DNA from: Sphingobium sp.
GTDB taxonomy: Bacteria > Pseudomonadota > Alphaproteobacteria > Sphingomonadales > Sphingomonadaceae
NCBI GenBank assembly: GCA_017744605.1
Contig: JAGIAZ010000005.1
Location: 82,197 to 146,196 of the forward strand
Length of the DNA: 64,000 nucleotides
Direction of reading: 5' to 3'
Shown: positions 18,928 to 26,843 of the stretch, piece by piece
Layout: the number at the start of each line of letters is the position of its first letter
Position numbering within the stretch: the first letter of the stretch is position 1
Notes under the pieces: model-generated
The model's input: only the letters and a program-made list of their open reading frames with translations
Databases searched by the model: none
What the model was told of the DNA's origin: nothing
Position numbers and translations under genes: made by a program

Positions 18928-19243
18928 CGCTGTCTATATCCTCGCCCTGCTGTGCCTGTAGGTCGTCGAATGCCTTCTGAAATGACGTGACAATCGACGG
19001 CAGCATAACATGAGGGATGGCTATCGTGATATTCGGTCGAAGCGCGGGACTTTTGGCGCCCGGGGCCGGATTAAACACAATCTCTGCAAGCACAAATCGA
19101 TGAATTGCGCCTGCCGAAGCGTGCCCAACGACCTGTTCCACAATGAGAGTCGGCGTGTCACGCCACGCAACTTGCGGCCCATTGTCTTCATTCGAGGGCG
19201 GCAAGCTTTCATCCGAAGCTTTGGCATCTTCGTCTTTGCTCAT
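18911..19243 (-). CDS. Hypothetical protein
   Basis: MSKDEDAKASDESLPP...; overlaps next ORF start. Confidence 0.5.
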   Translation of the reverse strand: MSKDEDAKASDESLPPSNEDNGPQVAWRDTPTLIVEQVVGHASAGAIHRFVLAEIVFNPAPGAKSPALRPNITIAIPHVMLPSIVTSFQKAFDDLQAQQGEDIDSDGDAE

Positions 19244-19335
19244 CCAATCCCCCGTCGATTCGCTATTGCCACGCCACCTAATCACTAAGTCGATGCCGCG
19301 CAAATACGCTATCATCTATAAGCTCGCGAGCCTCA

Positions 19336-19734
19336 TCAACACCACGGATGCCGCGCCCCATCCCACTTCCGAGCAAGGCCGCGCGAGATCAATTCCGAAC
19401 CAACCGATTCCCCATCGCGCACAAGCACCCGAAGTTGCCGCCCATAGCGGTCGACCTGGCGGCCGTTCACACGCAGCTCGAACGCGCCGGCATTGACCCA
19501 TGCGAGCAGCACCTGCGTGGCACGATCGCCGAGCGCCTTTTCGGCCGGGCATTTGGGCTGATGCGTCTCCGGCGCGTCGATGTCGCTGATCCTGATTTTG
19601 ACGCGGTCGATCCATAGCGTGTCGCCATCGACAACGCAGTTCATGCCGCCGCCGGTGTGGCAGAAGGTGAAGGTGCGCGGTGGGATTGGGGTGCAGTTGG
19701 TTGCGCAGGATGCGGCCAAGACTAGAAAAATCAT
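19336..19734 (-). CDS. Exported thermonuclease (SNase-like)
   Basis: VVDGDTLWIDRVKIRISDIDAPET, GRQVDRYGRQLRVL; short hydrophobic N-terminus MIFLVLAASC; ATG overlaps upstream TGA. Confidence 0.82.
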   Translation of the reverse strand: MIFLVLAASCATNCTPIPPRTFTFCHTGGGMNCVVDGDTLWIDRVKIRISDIDAPETHQPKCPAEKALGDRATQVLLAWVNAGAFELRVNGRQVDRYGRQLRVLVRDGESVGSELISRGLARKWDGARHPWC

Positions 19735-20153
19735 TTGGTCTTTGGGGCCGAGAAGACCGCGCCGCCGGTCGCTGGATCAAAAGTTATCACTCGCCCATCG
19801 GGACACGGCCAAGCATGACTATAGGCGATTAACGCTAGAACTTCCCAACGAGCATGGCGACGCTCTGGATGGTCTCGAAGTTCGGCCAGAAAAATATCGC
19901 GCGTTTGACTGTTTGCAGTCACATCGGGCCGGCAAATCACCTTCGTAGCGCCTAATACCGCCTCCTGACCAGAGAGATACCCATCCAGACGACCTAGGCA
20001 CAATCCAAGGAAAAAACTGTCAGTTGCTTGGCAAAAGCCCAGCATAGCATTGCCAGAATGCATATCTGACTGTGCGATCACTTCCTGAGGAGCGACGGTA
20101 AGAAGCCAACCTGTCGCCGCAACAATTAGAGGAATGTCCCGCCAAAACCTCAT
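19731..20153 (-). CDS. Exported Rap1a/Tai-like protein
   Basis: Signal peptide; FCQATDSFFLGLCLGRLDGYLSG..ICRPD..TANSQTRDIFLAELRDHPERRHARWEVLALIAYSHAWPC pattern. Confidence 0.6.
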   Translation of the reverse strand: MRFWRDIPLIVAATGWLLTVAPQEVIAQSDMHSGNAMLGFCQATDSFFLGLCLGRLDGYLSGQEAVLGATKVICRPDVTANSQTRDIFLAELRDHPERRHARWEVLALIAYSHAWPCPDGRVITFDPATGGAVFSAPKTK

Positions 20154-20223
20154 TTCCCCCTCCGAATTTTAGAGATCCCGTCAACGCCAGACATCCGCCA
20201 AGAATTTGCACATTTTCCACCTG

Positions 20224-20889
20224 TCAAACCACGCGCGGGCGATAGTCTCCAACTACGAGACCCTTAATTTCGATAGTGTTGACGCCGGCTGGCGGATTGC
20301 GTGGATCAATCGGAGCTTGATGTTCAGGGTCATTGCTCTGCGGCCATAGCCAAGGCTTGCCATCGATCTCGCGCAGAAGCTTCACCGTAGCCTCGATCAG
20401 GCCGTCATCGGCATGGCTATAGACGATCACATGGTCACCATCGCGCGGCGGCCTGGCGTCGAGAACATCAACCCAAATTACGATAGCGCCCTCGCGGTAC
20501 TCCCGGTCCATGGACGAACCGCGGACCTCGAGCGCCTTAGCGTGGCGTTTAAACCGATTCGGAACCGGCACGTCAACCGGATACCAGTCCTCTCTGTCCC
20601 ACTCCACGGCCTCTCTGAAATCCCCTGCCTGGACATGTCCTGCGACAATTATCTCGACCGGCTTTGTGATCTCCGGCTTTTCGCCGCTCAGTTCCCAAGA
20701 GGGAACGCCCGCAACGCGCGCCAACTTCGCATAGGTGCGGAGATCGAGTCCATCCGAATGGCCATTAAGGAAATTGTAGAGCGAGTTTTTCCCCACGCCC
20801 GCTTCCTTGGCCCAAGTGCCAGGACGCAGACGCCGATCCAGCATGAATTTCCGCAGAAGGTCGCGTTTTTGGTCGGGTGACAGGGCCAT
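20224..20889 (-). CDS. CI-like repressor (HTH plus S24 peptidase)
   Basis: N-terminal HTH WAKEAGVGKNSLYNFLNG; IVAGHVQAGDF cleavage site; EVRGSSMD Ser; Lys at ATVKLL. Confidence 0.88.
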   Translation of the reverse strand: MALSPDQKRDLLRKFMLDRRLRPGTWAKEAGVGKNSLYNFLNGHSDGLDLRTYAKLARVAGVPSWELSGEKPEITKPVEIIVAGHVQAGDFREAVEWDREDWYPVDVPVPNRFKRHAKALEVRGSSMDREYREGAIVIWVDVLDARPPRDGDHVIVYSHADDGLIEATVKLLREIDGKPWLWPQSNDPEHQAPIDPRNPPAGVNTIEIKGLVVGDYRPRVV

Positions 20890-20910
20890 GCGGCGACGGC
20901 TAACAGAATA

Positions 20911-20932
20911 GAAGCCCATCCTGATGTGTTTC
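20911..20932. promoter_or_regulatory. Predicted repressor operator OR2 (degenerate)
   Basis: GAAGCCCAT-CCTG-ATGTGTTTC, 7/9 in each arm; centre 31 bp from OR1. Confidence 0.6.
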
Positions 20933-20941
20933 TGCTCTTGA

Positions 20942-20963
20942 AAAGCACATCCATATGTGCTTT
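20942..20963. promoter_or_regulatory. Predicted repressor operator OR1
   Basis: AAAGCACAT-CCAT-ATGTGCTTT, perfect 9-bp inverted repeat between divergent cI and cro. Confidence 0.85.
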
Positions 20964-20973
20964 GTGACCCGAC

Positions 20974-21180
20974 ATGGTTCATGAGATCATCAAGCGTGTG
21001 CGCGAGACCCTAGCCCAGCCGGGGATGAGCAAGCATAAACTGGCCATCGTCGCTGGCCTGCACCGCAACACTCTGCGTGACGTAGACGATCCGGACTGGA
21101 ACCCATCGGCCGCAACGTTGGCCGCTCTTGAGCCACATATCGTTGGCAGTGAAGTCGAAGCCTCCCCGGAGGCCGCATGA
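20974..21180 (+). CDS. Cro-like regulator
   Basis: Small HTH KHKLAIVAGLHRNTLRDVDDPDWNPSAATLAAL; divergent from repressor. Confidence 0.75.
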   Translation: MVHEIIKRVRETLAQPGMSKHKLAIVAGLHRNTLRDVDDPDWNPSAATLAALEPHIVGSEVEASPEAA

Positions 21181-21213
21181 CCATGCAGGATGAAATTGAC
21201 GCTCTGCGCGCTG

Positions 21214-21456
21214 CTACGGCCGAGCGTTTGACAGCATCGTCCGCACGGTTGCCAGCAGTCCAGTCGCCTGAGCTTTCCCGTGCTCTCCGTGGAGCACGTC
21301 AACATGATGATCCATACCCTGTAAAAGGGCTTCGATCCGTTCTGGCGAAAATCCTTCCTCGCGCATGGCGTAAAGGAGGTTCGCGATGAAGATCGCGTGC
21401 ATGCTCCATAAATTGGCGATGCTGTGGGTAACGACCTCACGGTCTTCTGGTGACAT
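21214..21456 (-). CDS. Small hypothetical protein, antisense to the rightward early operon
   Basis: MSPEDREVVTHSIANLWSMHAIFIANLLYAMREEGFSPERIEALLQGMD...; GGAGG SD. Confidence 0.5.
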   Translation of the reverse strand: MSPEDREVVTHSIANLWSMHAIFIANLLYAMREEGFSPERIEALLQGMDHHVDVLHGEHGKAQATGLLATVRTMLSNARP

Positions 21457-21789
21457 GTCGATTCTCCCTCCGAAGGGAGAGCTATAGCATGAGGGACGCC
21501 CAACTCCTCGCGGACCTCGCCCGCGTGAAGGCGATCTTCCAGCTGCGCGCCGTCTGCACAGCCATTGGCATTGATCCCATCCATCGCGCCTCCGCTCCCA
21601 CTGGCGTCGCGATGGACTGGTCTACGGGTCGGGAAGCTCTCTCTCCTCGCCTCCCGACCCGTAGTGCCGACGCTGGCTCCCACCTCCATGCGTCGGCGAA
21701 CATCGGCAAGCACGAGGGGTATCAGCTCGCCGATGCTGAATGTTGTTCGTCCCATGCCGTAGCGTCTAATTCGAACGAGGATCACGATC

Positions 21790-22218
21790 ATGCGTGACGT
21801 TGATGACATCATGCGCGAACGCCAGCTGGCCGTGCGCCGTGAAATCGATCGTCGCGGCATCGCCATAAAGGCAATTGCATTCGACGCCGGCATCTCCCGC
21901 GAGACGCTGCTGAGCTATTTCCCCGGCGGCGAGAACCGCAAGCCCGCCGTTATCCCAACATCGGTCGTGTTCGCGATCATCGAGGGCAACGCACTTCCTC
22001 TTGAGCTGGTGTCCATGCTGCTACCCGATGGTGCGATGGTCGTCCGCGTACCGGAGGAAATCGATCACGATGTTCTCTGTGAAGCGATGCAGGCCTATCT
22101 CGAAGAGAAGGCCCGCGCGCACCGCCTGGACAGCCCCATGGGCCCGGCAATCGCTCCGTGTGAGCATGACAAGCTGACACGGCTTGCTGTCGTCGCAGGA
22201 ACGGCGGTGGCGGCATGA
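21790..22218 (+). CDS. Phage early regulatory protein with HTH-like N-terminus
   Basis: RGIAIKAIAFDAGISRETLLSYFPGGENRKPAVIPTSVV. Confidence 0.6.
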   Translation: MRDVDDIMRERQLAVRREIDRRGIAIKAIAFDAGISRETLLSYFPGGENRKPAVIPTSVVFAIIEGNALPLELVSMLLPDGAMVVRVPEEIDHDVLCEAMQAYLEEKARAHRLDSPMGPAIAPCEHDKLTRLAVVAGTAVAA

Positions 22219-22316
22219 CCTTCGCCCTGCTCCTCACCCTCGTCGCAGGCACCATCCTGCGTGCCCGCCATGCTGTTCCCGCTTTCCTTGAGCGCATTCC
22301 AGACGGGGAGCGGTGA
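22215..22316 (+). CDS. Tiny TM protein
   Basis: By-eye MTFALLLTLVAGTILRARHAVPAFLERIPDGER; ATGA coupled. Confidence 0.4.
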   Translation: MTFALLLTLVAGTILRARHAVPAFLERIPDGER

Positions 22317-22352
22317 GTCCCCATCCCAATACACACTGAGGAGGAAGAGAAG

Positions 22353-23156
22353 ATGAACGCTTTGGTGCCGATCGAGCAGAGTAACGTGGCAGCGTACCGC
22401 GCCTCCACGGACGCTGCCGAGCTTTGCAAGGAGATCGTGGTCGCCACGGCCACGAATATTCAGGGCCGCAAATATGTCTGTGTCGAGGGCTGGCAAGCGA
22501 TTGCTGTGGCCCATGGGTGCGCGGCTTCTGCCCACTCTGTCGAGCGTGTCGATGGCGGAATCCGTGCCATCGGACAGGTTCGCCGCATGTCGGACGGGAC
22601 CGTTCTGGCCGAGGCCGAGGGCTTTGTCGGTGAGGACGAAACCACTTGGTTCGGCGGCGAACAGACTACCAAATGGGGCACGAAAAATCTACCGAAAAGG
22701 CCGGATTACGCCATTCGTGCCATGGCGCAGACGCGTGCGATCAGTCGCGCCTGTCGCTCGGCATTCGCCCATGTCGTGGTCATGATGAACGCCAATCTTT
22801 CGACGACGCCGGCCGAGGAAGTGCCGAGCGGCGGGTTCGAGGATGCGCAAGACGCCGAGTTCGTCGAGGTCGCAACCAAGCCGGTCGCGCGCGAGAAGAT
22901 GGACGGACCATTCCCGACGAAGACGGCGCTCAAGAAGGCGGCTGACAACTTCATCGGCGATCTGCGCAAGGTGGCCGAACTCGGCGAACTGGAAGCGATC
23001 CTTTCGGCGCCCTCTACGCAGGCCCTCAAGGAACAGCTCAAGCGCTGCTGGCCCGGCTATCTCGACGGCCGCGACATGCCGGAAGAGTTCGAGCCAATCA
23101 TCGACATGGTCAACCGCCTCCGCGAAGAGATGGCCGTACCGGAGGCCGCGGAATGA
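22353..23156 (+). CDS. Phage recombination-region protein (candidate ssDNA-annealing type)
   Basis: [17 protein letters not shown]..., [29 protein letters not shown] coupled to ssb. Confidence 0.6.
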   Translation: MNALVPIEQSNVAAYRASTDAAELCKEIVVATATNIQGRKYVCVEGWQAIAVAHGCAASAHSVERVDGGIRAIGQVRRMSDGTVLAEAEGFVGEDETTWFGGEQTTKWGTKNLPKRPDYAIRAMAQTRAISRACRSAFAHVVVMMNANLSTTPAEEVPSGGFEDAQDAEFVEVATKPVAREKMDGPFPTKTALKKAADNFIGDLRKVAELGELEAILSAPSTQALKEQLKRCWPGYLDGRDMPEEFEPIIDMVNRLREEMAVPEAAE

Positions 23157-23611
23157 GCGGCTCGGTGAACAAGGTCATTCTCGTCGGCAATCTCGGCGCG
23201 GATCCCGAGATCAAGTCGTTCCAGAACGGCGGGCGCATCGCCAATCTGCGCATCGCGACCAGCGAGACCTGGACCGACCGCGCCTCCGGCGAGCGCCGCG
23301 AGCGCACCGAGTGGCACAATGTCGTCATCAACGGCGACGGCCTGGTCGGCGTGGTCGAGCGCTATCTGCGCAAGGGCAAGAAGGTCTATATCGAAGGCTC
23401 GCTGCGCACCCGCAAATGGCAGGACCAGAATGGCCAGGACAAGTATACGACCGAGGTCGTGCTCTCTGGCCCGGGCGCCGTCATGACCATGCTCGCCAGC
23501 GCGGGTGGTGAAGGCGGTGCGCGCACGCACTATCAAGGCGAAGAAGGTCATATCCCCGGCTATGACGCGCGCAACGCGCGGGAAGAGCTGGACGATGAGA
23601 TTCCATTCTGA
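23153..23611 (+). CDS. ssb: Single-stranded DNA-binding protein
   Basis: [44 protein letters not shown], acidic C-terminal DDEIPF. Confidence 0.95.
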   Translation: MSGSVNKVILVGNLGADPEIKSFQNGGRIANLRIATSETWTDRASGERRERTEWHNVVINGDGLVGVVERYLRKGKKVYIEGSLRTRKWQDQNGQDKYTTEVVLSGPGAVMTMLASAGGEGGARTHYQGEEGHIPGYDARNAREELDDEIPF

Positions 23612-24195
23612 TGCTCCCCCGCCGCATCCTGAAACCCGAGAAACGAGCAAGTCGCTGGCGTAGCCAGGCGCTCAATTGCCATGCTCTGCGAGGCGTTCTT
23701 CGCTATGAAGCGGGAAAGCTGTTTTGGCTTGAGCGCCCCCGCGCCATGATTGCAGATCAGCGATCATTCAAAACCTGGAACGCTCGCTTCGCTGGGCAAG
23801 AGGCTTTCACCGCCAAGCATAGCGAGGGCTACCGCTGCGGGACGATTTTTGGATGCAACTTCTTCGCCCACCAGATCATTTGGGCACTGCATTTTGGCGA
23901 TGCACCCGGCGAGATCGATCACATAAATGGGAATCGCGCGGATAACAGGCTCGAGAATCTCCGCGCTGTTTCTCGCGATGAGAACCGCCGCAATGTGAAG
24001 CGACCTTCCACCAACTCAAGCGGCGTAGTCGGCGTATACCGCATGGGTTCAGGCTGGCGCGCCAGCATTGGGATAGATGGGCGCTCGGTCCATCTCGGCA
24101 ACTTTACCGAATTTGATCAAGCGTGCACGGCTCGTAAGCTGGCCGAAGTTCAATACGGGTTTCACGAAAATCACGGGCGCTCAGATGCTGCCTAG
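23611..24195 (+). CDS. HNH endonuclease with AP2-like DNA-binding domain and an extra 20-aa N-terminus
   Basis: HQIIWALHFGDAPGEIDHINGNRADNRLENLRAVS HNH; SGVVGVYRMGSGWRASIGIDGRSVHLGNF AP2-like. Confidence 0.88.
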   Translation: MLPRRILKPEKRASRWRSQALNCHALRGVLRYEAGKLFWLERPRAMIADQRSFKTWNARFAGQEAFTAKHSEGYRCGTIFGCNFFAHQIIWALHFGDAPGEIDHINGNRADNRLENLRAVSRDENRRNVKRPSTNSSGVVGVYRMGSGWRASIGIDGRSVHLGNFTEFDQACTARKLAEVQYGFHENHGRSDAA

Positions 24196-24535
24196 GCGTA
24201 TTCCGAAAGCGCCCAAGCGCGCCTCGCGGTGGAGATCGCAGGCCCATTGTTCGTTCGTACGCTCCCATGCCTGCTGCAATTGCCACAGCATGGCTGCGAT
24301 CGAGGTCGCGCATGTTCGGATCGGGAGCGGCGCGGGCGTTGGCCAAAAACCCGATGACTGGCGGACGGTGAGCCTCTGCCGTGATTGTCACGCAACCCAA
24401 CACCGTAACGGCGAACGGTCTTTTTGGGCCGCCTACAAAGTCGCGACAGGGCAGGACGTGGAAACCCTCATTGAGGAGTTCATCACAGCCTCGCCCAAGC
24501 GTCTTGAGATCAGACAGGAAAGGGCAGCGCAATGA
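24185..24535 (+). CDS. Second HNH/zinc nuclease
   Basis: MLPRRIPKAPKRASRWRSQAHCSFVRSHACCNC...EVAHVRIG...CRDCHATQHRNG. Confidence 0.75.
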   Translation: MLPRRIPKAPKRASRWRSQAHCSFVRSHACCNCHSMAAIEVAHVRIGSGAGVGQKPDDWRTVSLCRDCHATQHRNGERSFWAAYKVATGQDVETLIEEFITASPKRLEIRQERAAQ

Positions 24536-24918
24536 GCCACCTCATCCGCCTCACCAACTGGTATCAGCGCCAGCGCGCCAAGGATCTCATCGATCGCGCG
24601 CCTGATGGCTACATCATGAAGGTCGATGAGCCTCGCCGCACTTGTGACCAGAACGCGAAGCTCTGGGCAATGCTCACCGACATCTCGCACGCCAAGCCGC
24701 TCGGTCGCCGACACACGCCCGACGACTGGAAGGCCATCTTCATGAATGCCTGTGGTTGGGAGTGTCAATTCGTTGAAGGGATCGACGGACGCCCCTTCCC
24801 CAAAGGCTTCAAATCATCCGAGCTGAGCAAGTCTCAGATGTCGAGCCTTATCGACTTCATGCGGGCCTTTGGTGACCAGCATGGTGTGCGCTGGGGCGAG
24901 GAAGCGAGGGCAGCATGA
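24532..24918 (+). CDS. NinB-like recombination protein
   Basis: PRRTCDQNAKLWAMLTDIS.., DDWKAIFMNACGW, SSELSKSQMSSLIDF. Confidence 0.82.
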   Translation: MSHLIRLTNWYQRQRAKDLIDRAPDGYIMKVDEPRRTCDQNAKLWAMLTDISHAKPLGRRHTPDDWKAIFMNACGWECQFVEGIDGRPFPKGFKSSELSKSQMSSLIDFMRAFGDQHGVRWGEEARAA

Positions 24919-25064
24919 TCCGCCGTTTCTTCGCCCGCCGTCGCTTAGCCAAGCTCGTGAGGGCAGAGAGAGCCCGTAACCACCAATGGTCCCTGAACCG
25001 ACTTGCCCAGCTCACAGGAGAGCGGCGGGAGAGGTTTGCGCGGGCGATGGAGCGCGCGCTGTGA
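24915..25064 (+). CDS. Small basic hypothetical protein
   Basis: By-eye MIRRFFARRRLAKLVRAERARNHQWSLNRLAQLTGERRERFARAMERAL; ATGA coupling. Confidence 0.45.
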   Translation: MIRRFFARRRLAKLVRAERARNHQWSLNRLAQLTGERRERFARAMERAL

Positions 25065-25414
25065 ACAGCATCACAGTCTCTTGGCCGGATCGCGTCCTCT
25101 CTCCCAATGTGTCCGCACATTGGCGCCGCAAGTCTGCCGCACGCAAGGCCCAACGGCTCGAAGCATGGACGCTTGCCATGCAGGCTAAGGTTCATTGCCC
25201 TGGCGCGCCCATAGATCCGATATCCATCCGTCTGGACGCCTATCCCAAGCACGAGCGCAAGCGGGATATCGACAACCTTCTCGCCAGCACCAAGGGCGCT
25301 CTGGATGGTCTCGCGCAGGCGATGGGCGTCGATGACAGCCTCTTTCGTCCTGAGCTTACCATTCACCCTGCAGACGGCACTGGTCGCATTGTTTTGACGG
25401 TTTTGCCGATATGA
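25061..25414 (+). CDS. RusA-like Holliday junction resolvase (GTG start)
   Basis: DAYPKHERKRDIDNLLASTKGALDGLAQAMGVDDSL. Confidence 0.85.
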   Translation: MNSITVSWPDRVLSPNVSAHWRRKSAARKAQRLEAWTLAMQAKVHCPGAPIDPISIRLDAYPKHERKRDIDNLLASTKGALDGLAQAMGVDDSLFRPELTIHPADGTGRIVLTVLPI

Positions 25415-25695
25415 CCCGTCTTCGCCTTTCCAGCTCAATCATATCGGACACAGCCAAGGCATTCAACGTGCCCATGGATCGGATGCTGAGCGAAAGCCGC
25501 GTCCGTCCTCTCGCATGCGCCCGGTTCGCGGCAATGAAGATCATCCGTGAGGAGCGCTACCTGTCCGCACAAACGATAGCCCGGCTCTTGAAGCGCAAGG
25601 ACCACACAACTGTTCTCAATGGCATTCGCCAGGCAGATAAGTTGCTCGCCACCGATCCCGCTTTCCGTGACGCATATATGAGGGCAGCGGGATGA
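25411..25695 (+). CDS. Stand-alone DnaA C-terminal (domain IV-like) DNA-binding protein
   Basis: AAMKIIREERYLSAQTIARLLKRKDHTTVLNGIRQADKLL, DnaA signature-like DHTTV. Confidence 0.8.
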   Translation: MTRLRLSSSIISDTAKAFNVPMDRMLSESRVRPLACARFAAMKIIREERYLSAQTIARLLKRKDHTTVLNGIRQADKLLATDPAFRDAYMRAAG

Positions 25696-26360
25696 GCGAC
25701 CTTCTCGCGCGCCTTTTGTCCGCAGGGACGCCTCCTGAGCTTGTCGCCGAAGTAGCTATGGAGCTGGCGCGCGCAGAAGCGGCGAAAGAGGCAATTGAAC
25801 AGCGCCGCCTCAATGATAGGACAAGGCAGGCCGAGCGCCGCGCTCGGAATAACGTGACGTCACGTGACACCGCAGACGTCACAGACGCCCCCCTTTCCCT
25901 TTCCCCCAATGAAAATAATTCTAACCCCCATACCCATACCCCCGAGAATATAACTCCCCGCGCGCGTAAGACCGATTTCCCGAAACCGGATTGGGCTGAT
26001 GGGCAGGTTTGGGCTGATTTCCTGACAAACCGAAAAGCGAAGCGCCTGCAAAACACCGCCACGGCGCATGCAAAATTCCTGAACGACACGGCGAAACTCA
26101 GTGCCGAGACAGGATGGCCGCCCGGCGAATGCCTGCGAGCCTGCGTGGCCAAGGGCTGGGGTGCAATTTTCGATCCACGGGACAAACACGATGGCAGAAG
26201 CGGTCAAAATTTCGGAAGCAATTCAGATCGACGTGACGGAGTTGCCCGCGCTCTCGACCGGCAGCTTGGCCTTGATGGCGCGCCGTCCAACAGACGCGGA
26301 ACTGGCGGAGGCGGAGATAGTGGCAGCGGCCCCGTTGCCTATCTTACCGCCGTGCGATGA
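25692..26360 (+). CDS. Replication-region protein with disordered linker
   Basis: Helical N-terminus, Ser/Asn/Pro-rich linker, C-terminal DWADGQVWADFLTNRKAKR.. domain. Confidence 0.6.
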   Translation: MSDLLARLLSAGTPPELVAEVAMELARAEAAKEAIEQRRLNDRTRQAERRARNNVTSRDTADVTDAPLSLSPNENNSNPHTHTPENITPRARKTDFPKPDWADGQVWADFLTNRKAKRLQNTATAHAKFLNDTAKLSAETGWPPGECLRACVAKGWGAIFDPRDKHDGRSGQNFGSNSDRRDGVARALDRQLGLDGAPSNRRGTGGGGDSGSGPVAYLTAVR

Positions 26361-26808
26361 AAAGCATTTCGGTCAGTGTCTCCGTGTCATGATCGCAGCG
26401 CTGCCCAAGCAGAGCGCGGATGAAGTTGGTGGCGAGTTGTTCGTTGCCGCATATCGCCGGAAGCTTGGTCACATGGCTGCTGAGCAAATCAGTTTTCTCG
26501 CAGACCAAGCCTTGGGCGAGTGCCGTTGGTTTCCGACCATCGCGCAATGCCTGGACATCGCCGCTCGCTGGGAGCGCAGTGACGAGTTCACGCGCCGACA
26601 GTCGCGGGCCAGGTCTATCGTTACCTGCGAGCGCCAGGCCCGCATGGAAGACGCGATGAAGGCTTTGGACCGCTTCGAGATGACACAGGACCAATTCGAT
26701 GCCCTGCCCGACCAATGGCAGAGGATCGCGGATGCCAGGGGCTTGGTTCGATGGACGGCTGAAGGCCTAACAGTTCGGCAACCGATTAAAGCTGAGACCG
26801 CAGCATGA
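26191..26808 (+). CDS. Phage hypothetical protein overlapping upstream gene by 170 bp
   Basis: MAEAVKISEAIQIDVTELPAL..., C-terminal region clearly coding. Confidence 0.6.
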   Translation: MAEAVKISEAIQIDVTELPALSTGSLALMARRPTDAELAEAEIVAAAPLPILPPCDEKHFGQCLRVMIAALPKQSADEVGGELFVAAYRRKLGHMAAEQISFLADQALGECRWFPTIAQCLDIAARWERSDEFTRRQSRARSIVTCERQARMEDAMKALDRFEMTQDQFDALPDQWQRIADARGLVRWTAEGLTVRQPIKAETAA

Positions 26809-26843
26809 ACACCGCCTACATCCCCCAGGACAAAGGATAGATC

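Noticed and set aside
20979-21893. 304-aa minus ORF spanning cro
   Set aside because: Distal part is antisense to cro and low-complexity; only the region near MGRTTFSIGELIP might be coding.
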